From positions 1 to 64,000 of the forward strand of contig JAVBPU010000025.1 in the NCBI GenBank assembly GCA_031549415.1: a DNA stretch of 64,000 nucleotides. The letters run 5' to 3'. The notes below the pieces were generated by a model. That model was not told the DNA's origin. It saw nothing but the letters and a program-made list of their open reading frames with translations, and did no database searches. This DNA comes from Limiplasma sp031549415. GTDB taxonomy: Bacteria > Bacillota > Clostridia > Christensenellales > Aristaeellaceae. How positions within the stretch are numbered: position 1 is the stretch's first letter; every line of letters starts with the position of its first letter. The translations under genes and the position numbers were made by a program. Positions 7,489 through 15,886 of this stretch are shown here, one piece after another.

Positions 7489-7860
7489 CTACAAAAACTC
7501 TCCCAGCTTCAGCAGCGCGCCTTTGTCTCCTTGCAGCTTGATCTTGCCAAACAGCAACGCCTTCAGCGGCGTCACCTTCCGGCGGAACACGTCCAGCAGG
7601 TCCGCTTCCTTGCCCAACAGGGTGACGTCCACCGGGGCGTTTTCCTCCACCCGGCCCAGCACGCCGCCCCGCAGGGCAAAGGCCGCCATGTACCCGGTGT
7701 CCGTGGCTTGCAAGCGGTAGCTGTGGGTCAGCTCCGCCAGCTCCCGGGGGTAGCGGGCCAGCACCTGGCAAATGGCGTCCAGCAGCTGGGGCAGGCCCCC
7801 GCCCTCCTCCGCCAGGGCGTATACCTTTTGGATGTCCGCCTGCATGGTGGCTCTATTCAT
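7489..7860 (-). CDS. SCP2-like (sterol carrier) domain protein
   Basis: A 123-residue single-domain protein resembling the SCP2/sterol-carrier fold, whose hydrophobic cavity binds lipids or other apolar ligands. The C-terminal pattern LLFGKIKLQGDKGALLKLGEFL matches the family's closing strand-helix (GKhKhxGDxxxhhKL). There is no signal peptide, so it is cytoplasmic. ATG at 7860 follows AGGAGGGACTGC. It precedes the methyltransferase gene in the same direction. The ligand is unknown. Confidence 0.6.
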   Translation of the reverse strand: MNRATMQADIQKVYALAEEGGGLPQLLDAICQVLARYPRELAELTHSYRLQATDTGYMAAFALRGGVLGRVEENAPVDVTLLGKEADLLDVFRRKVTPLKALLFGKIKLQGDKGALLKLGEFL

Positions 7861-7968
7861 GCAGTCCCTCCTGTTTCTTCTCTATTTAGCGCGTGAAACC
7901 GCCGGGTATGGGACCAGGGGCGAAGTCCCTGGGGGTGGTGTGGAGGCACAGCCTCCAAGGCCCCGGGC

Positions 7969-8493
7969 TTAGTCTCCGTCTCCGTCTCCGTCCCCGTCGC
8001 AGCCGCAGTCTCCGTCGCAGTCTCCATCGCCGTCCCCGTCGCAGTCTCCGTCTCCGTCACAGTCGCAGTCCCCGTCGCCGGCCCCGTCATAGTCTCCGGC
8101 TCCGTCATAGTATCCGGCTCCGTCCGCAGGATACCCCTTCGCCGCAAAGCCCTTGGCCATCAAACCCTGGTAGTATTGCTCCACCATTTCCGCCTGCCGC
8201 TCTTTGAAGCTGTGCGCCCGTTTCAGGTACCAAAGGCCCATGATGACCAGACTGGCCACGAAGAGCAGCGCCACCAAAAAGTCTGGGTCATCCTCCCGCA
8301 GCAGGAACATGCCCAAAAAAAGCCCGAGCAGTAGAGATAGCCAGCCCAGCCCGGTGTTCGCTTTCAGCAAGTCGCTGACGGCCGTCACGGCGGCCTGCCT
8401 TTTTTTCAAAGCCCGCACATCCTCCGGGGGATGCTCTTCCCCGGAGGGCTGGGCCTGCCGGGCGGACGGTTCCCTCATAGGCTGATCCTGCAT
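7969..8493 (-). CDS. Small membrane protein with Gly-Asp-(Cys) repeat tail
   Basis: Not recognised as a known family. It is 174 residues: a charged N-terminus (1-48), two hydrophobic segments at about 50-65 and 72-90, a basic/amphipathic stretch (91-122), and a tail from 124 to the stop consisting almost only of Gly and Asp with a few Cys, Ala and Tyr. Much of the tail is encoded by near-hexameric GGAGAC/GGCGAC units, a form prone to slippage. The tail might bind divalent cations, which is inference. It lies 18 bases from the phosphatase gene but on the far side of its stop, so it would be last in that transcript only by readthrough from 8512. Confidence 0.6.
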   Translation of the reverse strand: MQDQPMREPSARQAQPSGEEHPPEDVRALKKRQAAVTAVSDLLKANTGLGWLSLLLGLFLGMFLLREDDPDFLVALLFVASLVIMGLWYLKRAHSFKERQAEMVEQYYQGLMAKGFAAKGYPADGAGYYDGAGDYDGAGDGDCDCDGDGDCDGDGDGDCDGDCGCDGDGDGDGD

Positions 8494-8511
8494 TCGTACC
8501 CCTCCGATCCT

Positions 8512-8985
8512 CTATCCCCGCAGCCGGGCCAGCAGGCCCCGGCAGCCCCGGTCAATCTCCCGCCAGGTTTTTTCAAAATCCCCGGTGTACCAGGGATCGG
8601 CGATGTCCAAGTCCCGTGGCCCTTCCGCTTCCTCCGCAGGGCTGTATTCCAGCAGCCGCTTCAGCTTCCCCTCCGGGTCCCCCCGGAAGAGGCGGCGCAT
8701 GCTGTCCACATGGCGCTGCTCCATGCCCAAAATCAGGTCGTAAGCGCCATAGTCGCTGGGGTCGATCTGCTGGGCGGTGTGGCGTTCGCAGCGGATGCCG
8801 TGGGCCGCCAGCACCCGGCGGGTGCCGGGGTGCACGGGGTTGCCCAGCTCCTCGGGGCTGGTTCCGGCGGAGTCGATTTGGAATTCCTTGGCCAGGCCCC
8901 GCTTTTCCACCAGGTCCTTCATCACAAACTCCGCCATGGGGCTGCGGCAGATGTTGCCCAGGCACACAAACAGCAACCGGGTCAT
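8512..8985 (-). CDS. Low-molecular-weight protein tyrosine phosphatase
   Basis: A 157-residue cytoplasmic phosphatase of the LMW-PTP family. The P-loop CLGNICRSP starts at Cys8 with Arg14 (C-x5-R-S), and the general acid is in IADPWY near residue 128. In Bacillota such enzymes often dephosphorylate tyrosine kinases of capsule systems or arginine-phosphorylated proteins; a conserved residue after the nucleophile would decide between them and is not clear here. Its ATG overlaps the stop of the serine-hydrolase-fold gene (ATGA, 8982-8985), so the two are translationally coupled. Confidence 0.92.
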   Translation of the reverse strand: MTRLLFVCLGNICRSPMAEFVMKDLVEKRGLAKEFQIDSAGTSPEELGNPVHPGTRRVLAAHGIRCERHTAQQIDPSDYGAYDLILGMEQRHVDSMRRLFRGDPEGKLKRLLEYSPAEEAEGPRDLDIADPWYTGDFEKTWREIDRGCRGLLARLRG

Positions 8986-10037
8986 AGCCCGTCCTCCCGG
9001 GCGTCGCCCTGGGCGTACACGCAGTTGTGCACCAGCCGCCGCACCCGGTGTAGGGCGGGGTTTTCCTTGGCGGGGTGGGTCCAGTTCATCAGCAGGGCCA
9101 CGGAAAGGCCGCTGACCGGCTCCACCGCCAAAGACGCGCCGGTGTACCCGGTCTGGCCAAAGCCGCCCTTGGGCCACAGGTCCCCAAAGAAGCTGTTCTC
9201 CCGGCCCGAGACCAAAAAGCCCAGGCCGTAGGCCTCTTTCATGCCCTGGGTATGCTCCCGGATGGCCAGGGCCACGCTGCCCTGGGACAGCACCCGCTTG
9301 CCCCCCAGCCTGCCGCCGGATAATAGCATCTGCCCAAACCGGGCCACGTCCCCCGCGTCCGCAAACAGCCCCGCCGTGGCGCAGACCCCGTGCAAAAACC
9401 GGGCGTTCTCGTCATAGGGCTCCCCAATGCGGGCCTGCCCCGTCACCGTGTCCGCGCCGGAATGGGCGATATCCCCGCCGGTGGGCAAAAACCCGGTGCG
9501 CTTCATGGCCAGGGGGTCGTACAGGTATTTCTTGGCGGCCTTGTCCAGGGGCAGGCCAAAGGCCATTTCCAGCACCCGGCCCAGGGCGATGTACCCCGCC
9601 CCGGAATGCTTCACCCGCTTGCCCGCCTCCGCCCCCAGGGGCCGGGCGAAGATGGCCCGCACCGCCCCCTCCGGGGCGACGGCCTCCGGCTCCAAAAGGA
9701 AGCTGGGCTGCAACCCGCCGGTGTGGGTCAGCAAATGCCACAGGGTCATGTCCTTCTTGTCCCCGGGCAGGTCCAAGTAATGGCTCACCGGGTCACTGAG
9801 GGTCAGCAGGCCCATTTCCACCGCCAGCAAGCACAGGGGCGCGGCGCAAAGCACCTCCGTGAGGCAATCCAAATCAAACCGGGTCTGGGGGCTGACGGGC
9901 AACGTGCCCGGCCCGCCCAGGCTGCCCCCGGTGACGACCTTCACAGGGCCTTCCCCCCGGGCCACCCCCAGGGCATAGCCATGGCAATGCCCTGCCCTCA
10001 CCTGCTCCTCCAAAATCCGCTTGGCGTCGCGTACCAT
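8982..10037 (-). CDS. Serine-hydrolase (beta-lactamase) fold protein with degenerate active site
   Basis: A 351-residue protein with the overall pattern of class C beta-lactamase/EstB-like hydrolases: the family's hLLTHTSGL is present as LLTHTGGL, with GYIALGRVLE, YLYDPLAMKRTGF and GFGQTGYTGASLAVEP. The catalytic motifs are altered. The SxxK nucleophile site reads C58-L-T-E61, the YxN site reads H144-S-G146, and the usual H of the GHTG motif is Q. It is probably not a canonical serine hydrolase and may be a binding protein. The start at 10037 follows AAGGGGTGCGC; the extension to 10196 runs through upstream sequence without support. There is no signal peptide. It is coupled to the phosphatase. 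Confidence 0.8.
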   Translation of the reverse strand: MVRDAKRILEEQVRAGHCHGYALGVARGEGPVKVVTGGSLGGPGTLPVSPQTRFDLDCLTEVLCAAPLCLLAVEMGLLTLSDPVSHYLDLPGDKKDMTLWHLLTHTGGLQPSFLLEPEAVAPEGAVRAIFARPLGAEAGKRVKHSGAGYIALGRVLEMAFGLPLDKAAKKYLYDPLAMKRTGFLPTGGDIAHSGADTVTGQARIGEPYDENARFLHGVCATAGLFADAGDVARFGQMLLSGGRLGGKRVLSQGSVALAIREHTQGMKEAYGLGFLVSGRENSFFGDLWPKGGFGQTGYTGASLAVEPVSGLSVALLMNWTHPAKENPALHRVRRLVHNCVYAQGDAREDGL

Positions 10038-10180
10038 GCGCACCCCTTCTTCCCTGCCGTCCAAACCGCAAAATTCCACTATATTCTTATTTCGACACAG
10101 TGGGCGGAGGATTCCTGCCGGGGGCTTCCGCCCTGTTTTTTCCCTACGGTTTCTTTCCCATCTTTTCCGGACAGCCCATA

Positions 10181-10209
10181 TTGACATTCCTTTCACAATC
10201 CGCTACAAT
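10181..10209 (+). promoter_or_regulatory. Promoter of the FMN-binding protein gene
   Basis: TTGACA at 10181-10186, 17-base spacer, TACAAT at 10204-10209; 76 bases before the ATG. This leaves a leader of about 70 bases that includes a short GGAC/GTCC hairpin. Confidence 0.75.
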
Positions 10210-10285
10210 CAGTGCATACGGACCACTCGGGGTCCCTATGCGACCCAAGAAGCAATGAGACCAAAACAGATTGAGGAGGCTTCCC

Positions 10286-11347
10286 ATGAAAAAGGCACTT
10301 GGCATTTTCCTGGCCCTTACGATGCTGGTCACCCCCCTGCTGGCGCTGGCGTCCGGCATTTCCATTGACGGCGCGCTCACCGACGGCACCTACCCCGGCG
10401 AAGCGGAAGGCTTTGCGGGCCCCCTCAAGGTAGAAGTCACCGTGGCCGACGGCAAAGTTTGCGCTGTGAAGGTGCTGGAAAACGTGGACACCGCTGAAAT
10501 TTACGCCACAGCGGAAGCCAGCGTGCTCCCCGCCATCGTGGCTGCGGGCACCGTCAACGGCGTGGACGTACAAGCCGGCGCTACCTTCTCCTCCAAGGGC
10601 ATCCTGATGGCCACGGCCAACGCGCTGCAGGCCGCCGGGGCCACCGTCACCGCCGCCCAGGCCGCCCCGCCCCCGCCCCCTGTGGAGCCCGTGAAGGCCG
10701 AAGGCGCTGTGTACCATGGCCTGGGCGCTGTGCCCAACTTCCGGGTAGGCCCCGGCAAGGATTCCACCGAGACCCAGGTGTATTCCTTCAACGTGACCAT
10801 GGCCTCCGCCCTGTTTGACGAGGCGGGCAAGATCCTGGACGTGCAAGTGGACATCTATGAGGTTTCCACCCCCAACTATGACGGCGAAAGCATGCCTCAC
10901 TTCTCCGGCTGGCCCGCCAAGGAAGGCTACAACGTTACCGACCACGCCACGGGCACCGTGTCCGGCACCTCCGACAACAGCGAGGACGCCATCAAGGCCG
11001 AGGTCAACGGCTGGCTCACCAAGCGGGAGCGCGGCGCGACCTACGCCATGAACCCCCAGAACGAATGGTTCCAGCAGATGGACTTCTTTGAGGGCTGGAT
11101 GATTGGCAAGACCGTGGCCGAAATCCGCGAATGGTTTGCCGCCAACACCACCGCCGCGGGCCGCCCCATCAAGCCGGACACCGACAAGGAAGAGGACATC
11201 GCCAAGCTGGCCGCCCTTTCCGAGGAGCAGAAGGCGGACCTGGCCGATGTGCTGGCCGGGGCCACCATGTCCATCTCCGACGCCCATGGCCTGATTTTGG
11301 AAGCCATTGAAGAGGCGTACGCCAACAAGACGCTGGCGCTGCAATAA
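10286..11347 (+). CDS. Secreted FMN-binding domain protein
   Basis: A 353-residue exported protein. The signal peptide is about residues 1-23 (MKKALGIFLALTMLVTPLLALA). An FMN_bind domain follows, whose flavin-attachment region reads VDVQAGATFSSKGI where the family usually has SGATxTS. After a proline linker (PPPPPV) comes a second domain of about 200 residues (VYHGLGAVPNFRVGPGKDS; VDIYEVSTPNYDG) that I do not recognise but that appears designed as a unit. A role in extracytoplasmic electron transfer is plausible. Start follows GAGGAGG. It has its own promoter and terminator, so it is monocistronic. Confidence 0.78.
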   Translation: MKKALGIFLALTMLVTPLLALASGISIDGALTDGTYPGEAEGFAGPLKVEVTVADGKVCAVKVLENVDTAEIYATAEASVLPAIVAAGTVNGVDVQAGATFSSKGILMATANALQAAGATVTAAQAAPPPPPVEPVKAEGAVYHGLGAVPNFRVGPGKDSTETQVYSFNVTMASALFDEAGKILDVQVDIYEVSTPNYDGESMPHFSGWPAKEGYNVTDHATGTVSGTSDNSEDAIKAEVNGWLTKRERGATYAMNPQNEWFQQMDFFEGWMIGKTVAEIREWFAANTTAAGRPIKPDTDKEEDIAKLAALSEEQKADLADVLAGATMSISDAHGLILEAIEEAYANKTLALQ

Positions 11348-11379
11348 GCCAGCAAGCCAGGAATTGATTGGGTTTAAGA

Positions 11380-11409
11380 AAAATGAGCGCGGGAGACCGC
11401 GCTCATTTT
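11380..11409 (+). terminator. Rho-independent terminator after the FMN-binding gene
   Basis: A 13-bp stem (AAAATGAGCGCGG/CCGCGCTCATTTT) with GAGA loop ending in TTTT, 33 bases past the stop. Close relatives of this hairpin (loop GAAA) recur at about 11540 and 11736 inside the downstream duplication. Confidence 0.85.
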
Positions 11410-11441
11410 AGTGTGTCGAAAAGGTCCGTTAGGGGCTGCCG

Positions 11442-11798
11442 CCCAGGGCTTCGCCCTGGACCCCTTATTTCACTGCGTTTCACGCAGTGAAGAAAAATCT
11501 AAGAAAGGCTGTTTTTGCAAAACATAGCTTTTCACACTGAAATGAGCGCGGGAAACCGCGCTCGTTTCAGACTGCCAGGGCTTCACCCTGGCCCCCTTTT
11601 GAAAAGGTCCGTTAGGGGCTGCCGCCCCTAAAACCCGCCCAGGGCTTCGCCCTGGACCCGTTATTTCACTGCGTTTCACGCAGTGAAGAAAAATCTAAGA
11701 AAGGCTGTTTTTGCAAAACATAGCTTTTCACACTGAAATGAGCGCGGGAAACCGCGCTCGTTTCAGACTGCCAGGGCTTCACCCTGGCCCCCTTTTGA
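11442..11798. repeat. Direct duplication, 196-bp period
   Basis: The stretch beginning CCCAGGGCTTCGCCCTGG at 11442 is repeated from 11638 almost base for base for about 160 bases. Each copy contains the ACTGCGTTTCACGCAGT hairpin, a GAGCGCGG/CCGCGCTC hairpin resembling the preceding terminator, and the CAGGGCTTCACCCTGG module. No gene. Confidence 0.85.
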
Positions 11799-11874
11799 AA
11801 TGCCCATGAAATGGGCGTTTCAATGAAGGGTTTCTTAAGGGCATAGCCCTTAAGCGGGTTTGGGCAGCGCCCAA
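11771..11874. repeat. 104-bp direct repeat, left copy
   Basis: Matches 15774-15877 in the same orientation at a constant 4003-bp offset. It includes a hairpin whose arms differ but covary between copies (GAAATGCCCAT/ATGGGCGTTTC here, GAAATACCCAT/ATGGGTATTTC there), a TTAAGGGCATAGCCCTTAA hairpin, and TTGGGCAGCGCCCAA. The two copies bracket the SLH surface-protein gene. Confidence 0.85.
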
Positions 11875-11975
11875 CGTTCCCCCTACGCCCAACGTTCCCC
11901 CTACGCCCAACGGTCCCCCTACGCCCAACGTTCCCCCTTACGCCCAACGTTCCCCCTACGCCCAACGTTCCCCGT
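11869..11975. repeat. Six tandem 18-bp repeats
   Basis: GCCCAACGTTCCCCCTAC repeated six times with minor changes (one GGTCC, one extra T, last unit truncated). The first unit grows out of the GGGCAGCGCCCAA end of the 104-bp repeat. There are no spacers, so it is not a CRISPR array. Confidence 0.85.
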
Positions 11976-12149
11976 CTTTTCAATCCGGCGAGATGGAAAA
12001 TTTTGCTGCCCGCATAGGGATTGATTTCCACAAATCGGATCGTTCTATGTATGAGGCCACAGGCCAAGCACGATTCGATGCAAGGTCCGAAGCGGCACCT
12101 TTCGCTATCATCCCCTCAAGACCGACGCACAGAAATGGGAGGGAAGTCC

Positions 12150-15100
12150 ATGCAACGCACACGCGCCCGGGGAGGGCTCCGCAAACTGCTCGTATTCCTG
12201 CTGATTTTGCTGCTGACCGCAGAACCTGGCCGCCTGGCCGCCTTCGCCGGAGGAGACGGCCAGGCGGCGCCGGACCCATCCATCTCCATGAACGCCAGCC
12301 CCAGCCCGGTGACCGCAGGCACGAGCTTGACCTACACCGTCCAGATTGCCAACACCGGCACAGCCGAGGCGGCGGATGTGGAAGTCTCCGGCTCGCTGCC
12401 CAGCGAACTGGGCCAGGTGGAATACTCCTTGGACCAAAATGCCTGGAGCCCTTGGCCCGGCAGTGTGATGATCGGCGCTGTGCCTGCGGGGGGAGCCACC
12501 GGCTTGTACCTGCGCGGCTCCGTCGCCCCTTCAATGACAGGGGATCTTTTGTGCTCTGTCTCTGTGAGAAGCGCCGCAGACGCCAACCTGGACAACAACC
12601 AGGCCGATGTCAGCGTGAGCGTGGTACAATCGGCGGACCTGACCATTGCCAACAGCGTCAGCTCCGGTTCGGCCTCCGTGGGCGATCCGCTGACCTACAC
12701 GCTTAGCGTCAGCAATTCCGGCCCCTCCGACGCGCAGAATGTGACGGTTTCCGACACGCTGCCCGGCTTGCTGGCCGGAGCGGAGTATTCCACCGATGGC
12801 GGCGGGAGCTGGAGCGCCTGGTCCGGCGCGTATTCCGCCGGTGTGCTGGCGGCCGGGGCCAGCGTCACCCTGCTGACCCGGGGGACTGTGCCCGCAATGG
12901 CTGGAACCGCCGAAAACACCGCTTCCGTCAGCAGCGACGCCACCGACCCGGACCCCGGCAATAACAGCGCCGCCGCCTCAACCACCATCGCCGCCCCCAC
13001 AGCGGACCTGTCCATCGCCATTGCAGCCAGCCCCGACCCGGTCCAACCCGGCGAAAGGCTGACCTATACCATTTCCGTGAACAACCAGGGCCCGGAGGAC
13101 GCGCAAAATGTGATCCTCACCGATGCGCTGCCCAGCGGCTTGACGGGCGCGGAATACTCCACCGATGGCGGCGCGTCCTGGCTGGCTTGGTCCGGCTCGC
13201 TTTCCACCGGCGCTTTATCCGCTGGAAGCACCGGCTCCCTGATGATTCGCGCCACCGTGGACGGGACAGCGCCCAGGACCCTTGTAAACACCGCTTCCGT
13301 CAGCAGCGATGCCGCCGACGCCAACCCTGGCAACAACAGCGCCACCGCCTCGGTGGCCGTTACGCCCGCTGGACCCGCTCCCGTGCCCGCGCTGACGGCC
13401 TCCGCCACAGCCCCCGGGCCTTTCGCGCTGGGGCAGCCCCTCACCGTCACCTATACCTTGACCAACAGCGGCACTACCGATCTGTGGGGCCTCAGCTGCA
13501 CGCAGACCAGCCCCGTCCCCTTGACCGCGCCCCTGACCCCGGACACGCTGGCTGCGGGAGCCTCCGCCACCGGCGCTTCTGTCTACACGCCCACCCAGGC
13601 CGATGTGGACGCGGGCCAGATCGCTTTCGCGGCCAACTTCGCGGCCACCGCTCCCGGCGGCGCAACCGGCGGCGTCACCGGCACAGCCTCCGTCACGGTG
13701 GGCGGGCCGGTTGCCGCGCCCGGAGCATCGCTGGCCATCCAGGCGGGGCCATCGCCCTTTACGGCCTCCGGCCAGACCCTGACCCTGACCTGTACCGTGA
13801 CCAACACCGGAAATGTGACCCTTTCCGGCGTCACCGTGGCGCTCACCAGCCCGACGGCGGTCAACTTCGCGCTGACGCCCTCCACCCTGCCCCCTGGCCA
13901 GACCGCCACCGCCAGCACCGCATACGTCACCACCCCCGGCGAGACCGCCTCCGGCAGCGTGACCTTTTCCGGCGCGGCCAGCGGCGCGTCTCCCACGGGT
14001 ACCGCCGTCACCACCGGGCCGTCCACCGCCAGCATCCCCTTCCAAGCGCCGGTGGTCCACGCAAGGCTGTACAAGGCCCTGGGCCAACGGGTGCACAACG
14101 ATAGCCGCGACGGCACCCGGGAGAGACCCAAGCTTGCCACCCTGTACGTGCCCTATCGCACCAAACGGTTGCGCCTGTCCGACATGGAACTGACCGACCC
14201 GCGGGCGTGGGTGTTCTTTGGCCGCGGGTGGAACAGCCTCAGCCAAAGCACGCTCTCCCTGGAGGTGGGGAAGAACACGGTGTACGTTGAGGTGACGCCC
14301 CACAACGGCAACCGGGTATGCTACCGCATGGCCCTCTGGCGTGCCGACGAGAACGGTGACTATGGGGAGCCTTCGGCCACGCCCGTGCCCAACACCCTGA
14401 CGGTCCTTGGCAGGGCCGTGCAGGTGACGGTGAACGCCGACGGCGGCGTGGTGATCCCCTTGCCCGCCTCGGTGCTGCAAAACGCCACCGGCCCCATCGC
14501 CATCGACTTGAGCCGCTTCGGCGCGAACGCGTACCCCGTTTTGCAGATCCCCGCCGCCTGGTTCAGCGCCACCGGCCATACCCAGCGCTTCGTTTTTGGC
14601 AGCCTGGGCCTGTTGGAAATCAACGACGGCATGATGGGCGGCCAAATACTGAGCGGTGCGGACGTTTCGATCCTGTTTCAGGGACGGAGCCCCGCCAGGC
14701 TCTCCGTGACCCAGAGCGGCGCGCTACTGGGTTGGGACAGCGGCAAGAACCCCATGGTGATTGGCGTGCCCTACGCCCTGGCAACAGGCGGCAACCCTGC
14801 CGCGCTGTGGATGTACCAGGACCGTGGCACGGCGGAGCCCCGGCGCACCGTGCCCCGCTGCTGGTACAGCGAGGGCATGATGTACGCCTATGTGCGCCAA
14901 AATGGGTTGTATGGCGTTGGCGTGCTGGAGGGGACCCACCTGGATGCCCTGGGGAACCCGCTGGATGACACCGCGCTGGCCATGGCGGCCCGGGGGCTGC
15001 TGGCCTGCCTGCCCAACGGCGCGCACACGCCCCATCGGCCCGTGACCCGCGCCGAATTTTTGGATATGCTGATGCGCACGCTGGACGTGGAGATGACGGG

Positions 15101-15602
15101 CCTGTGGCTGCCCGCCCCGCCCAGCGACGTGGCCGACCTGCCCGACAGCGCCATCACGTCGGTGATGCAAGCCATTGTGCTGGGCGTAGCCAAGCTGGAC
15201 GAGACCCAGGCCCTTTCGCCCAACCAGCCCATCGCTCGGCAGGAGATGATGGTTCTGACCTGGGACGCCATGGTGGCCATGAACGCCCTAAGCACGGCAA
15301 GCGCTCCGCCGGACGCCGCCGCTGGCCTCCCGCCGCCAGCTTTCCCGGATTGGGACCAGGTGGCTGAGGCCGCCCGGCCTTCCATCCAGGCGCTGGCCCT
15401 GGCGGGGATCGTTTCCGGCAGCCCGCTGCAATGGCCCAACAAAGACGCCCCGCCCACCCAGGCCCCGCCCTCCGGAGGCATGGCCTACGAAGCGTTACGG
15501 CCCAATGAGTTGGCCACGCAGGCCGAAGCCTTCCAACTGCTGGCCGGGATGCTGCGCTATGGGCAGGTACAGTTCGAGCTGTCCTGGGGACAGCTCAAAT
15601 AG
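12150..15602 (+). CDS. Large secreted surface protein: DUF11-type repeats plus C-terminal SLH domains
   Basis: A 1150-residue exported protein. The signal peptide is at about 1-35 (LLVFLLILLLTAEP). About 600 residues of five immunoglobulin-like DUF11 repeats follow; repeats 1-3 share LTYTxxxxNxGxxxAxxVxxxxxLP and end in NPGNNSA-type motifs. From about residue 634 there is a beta-rich region, then three SLH-like repeats from about 930 to the end (VTRAEFLDMLMRTLDV; IARQEMMVLTWDAM; ATQAEAFQLLAGML), which should anchor it non-covalently to cell-wall polymer. Start follows GGGAGGGAAGTCC. It stands alone, bracketed by 104-bp direct repeats. Repeats 2 and 3 are the most alike, suggesting recent duplication. 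Confidence 0.85.
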   Translation: MQRTRARGGLRKLLVFLLILLLTAEPGRLAAFAGGDGQAAPDPSISMNASPSPVTAGTSLTYTVQIANTGTAEAADVEVSGSLPSELGQVEYSLDQNAWSPWPGSVMIGAVPAGGATGLYLRGSVAPSMTGDLLCSVSVRSAADANLDNNQADVSVSVVQSADLTIANSVSSGSASVGDPLTYTLSVSNSGPSDAQNVTVSDTLPGLLAGAEYSTDGGGSWSAWSGAYSAGVLAAGASVTLLTRGTVPAMAGTAENTASVSSDATDPDPGNNSAAASTTIAAPTADLSIAIAASPDPVQPGERLTYTISVNNQGPEDAQNVILTDALPSGLTGAEYSTDGGASWLAWSGSLSTGALSAGSTGSLMIRATVDGTAPRTLVNTASVSSDAADANPGNNSATASVAVTPAGPAPVPALTASATAPGPFALGQPLTVTYTLTNSGTTDLWGLSCTQTSPVPLTAPLTPDTLAAGASATGASVYTPTQADVDAGQIAFAANFAATAPGGATGGVTGTASVTVGGPVAAPGASLAIQAGPSPFTASGQTLTLTCTVTNTGNVTLSGVTVALTSPTAVNFALTPSTLPPGQTATASTAYVTTPGETASGSVTFSGAASGASPTGTAVTTGPSTASIPFQAPVVHARLYKALGQRVHNDSRDGTRERPKLATLYVPYRTKRLRLSDMELTDPRAWVFFGRGWNSLSQSTLSLEVGKNTVYVEVTPHNGNRVCYRMALWRADENGDYGEPSATPVPNTLTVLGRAVQVTVNADGGVVIPLPASVLQNATGPIAIDLSRFGANAYPVLQIPAAWFSATGHTQRFVFGSLGLLEINDGMMGGQILSGADVSILFQGRSPARLSVTQSGALLGWDSGKNPMVIGVPYALATGGNPAALWMYQDRGTAEPRRTVPRCWYSEGMMYAYVRQNGLYGVGVLEGTHLDALGNPLDDTALAMAARGLLACLPNGAHTPHRPVTRAEFLDMLMRTLDVEMTGLWLPAPPSDVADLPDSAITSVMQAIVLGVAKLDETQALSPNQPIARQEMMVLTWDAMVAMNALSTASAPPDAAAGLPPPAFPDWDQVAEAARPSIQALALAGIVSGSPLQWPNKDAPPTQAPPSGGMAYEALRPNELATQAEAFQLLAGMLRYGQVQFELSWGQLK

Positions 15603-15640
15603 AGCCAATTCACTTTTGATAGCGCGGAGTGCAGGGGCTG

Positions 15641-15773
15641 CGCCCCTACATCCGGTTGTTCGGTGTCGTACAAGGCACTGCCGTGCCTTGTACTCGCCTC
15701 ACCGCCCCACCTCTCACTCGCTTTTGCCTACGGCAAAGCGCCCACAGGGCGCATGCTCGTTGGCGGTGCCCCG
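15641..15773. repeat. Reverse-orientation copy of the 152-bp repeat family
   Basis: Contains GTACAAGGCACTGCCGTGCCTTGTAC and the CTCACTCGCTTTTGCCTACGGC stretch, the reverse complement of the sequence at about 1440-1587. This places the same module at both the toxin-antitoxin locus and the SLH locus. Confidence 0.8.
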
Positions 15774-15877
15774 CCAGGGCTTCGCCCTGGACCCCTTTTG
15801 AAATACCCATAAAATGGGTATTTCAATGAAGGGTTTCTTAAGGGCATAGCCCTTAAGCGGGTTTGGGCAGCGCCCAA
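15774..15877. repeat. 104-bp direct repeat, right copy
   Basis: Partner of 11771-11874 (offset 4003). Ends ten bases before the stop codon of the converging DUF3788 gene. Confidence 0.85.
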
Positions 15878-15886
15878 AGTGAGGGC

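Noticed and set aside
11869..11975. Possible CRISPR array
   Set aside because: Units are directly adjacent with no spacers and no cas genes nearby; it is a simple 18-bp tandem repeat.
12021..12149. Earlier start for the DUF11/SLH gene
   Set aside because: The signal peptide and the GGGAGGG site support 12150; the upstream part has neither.
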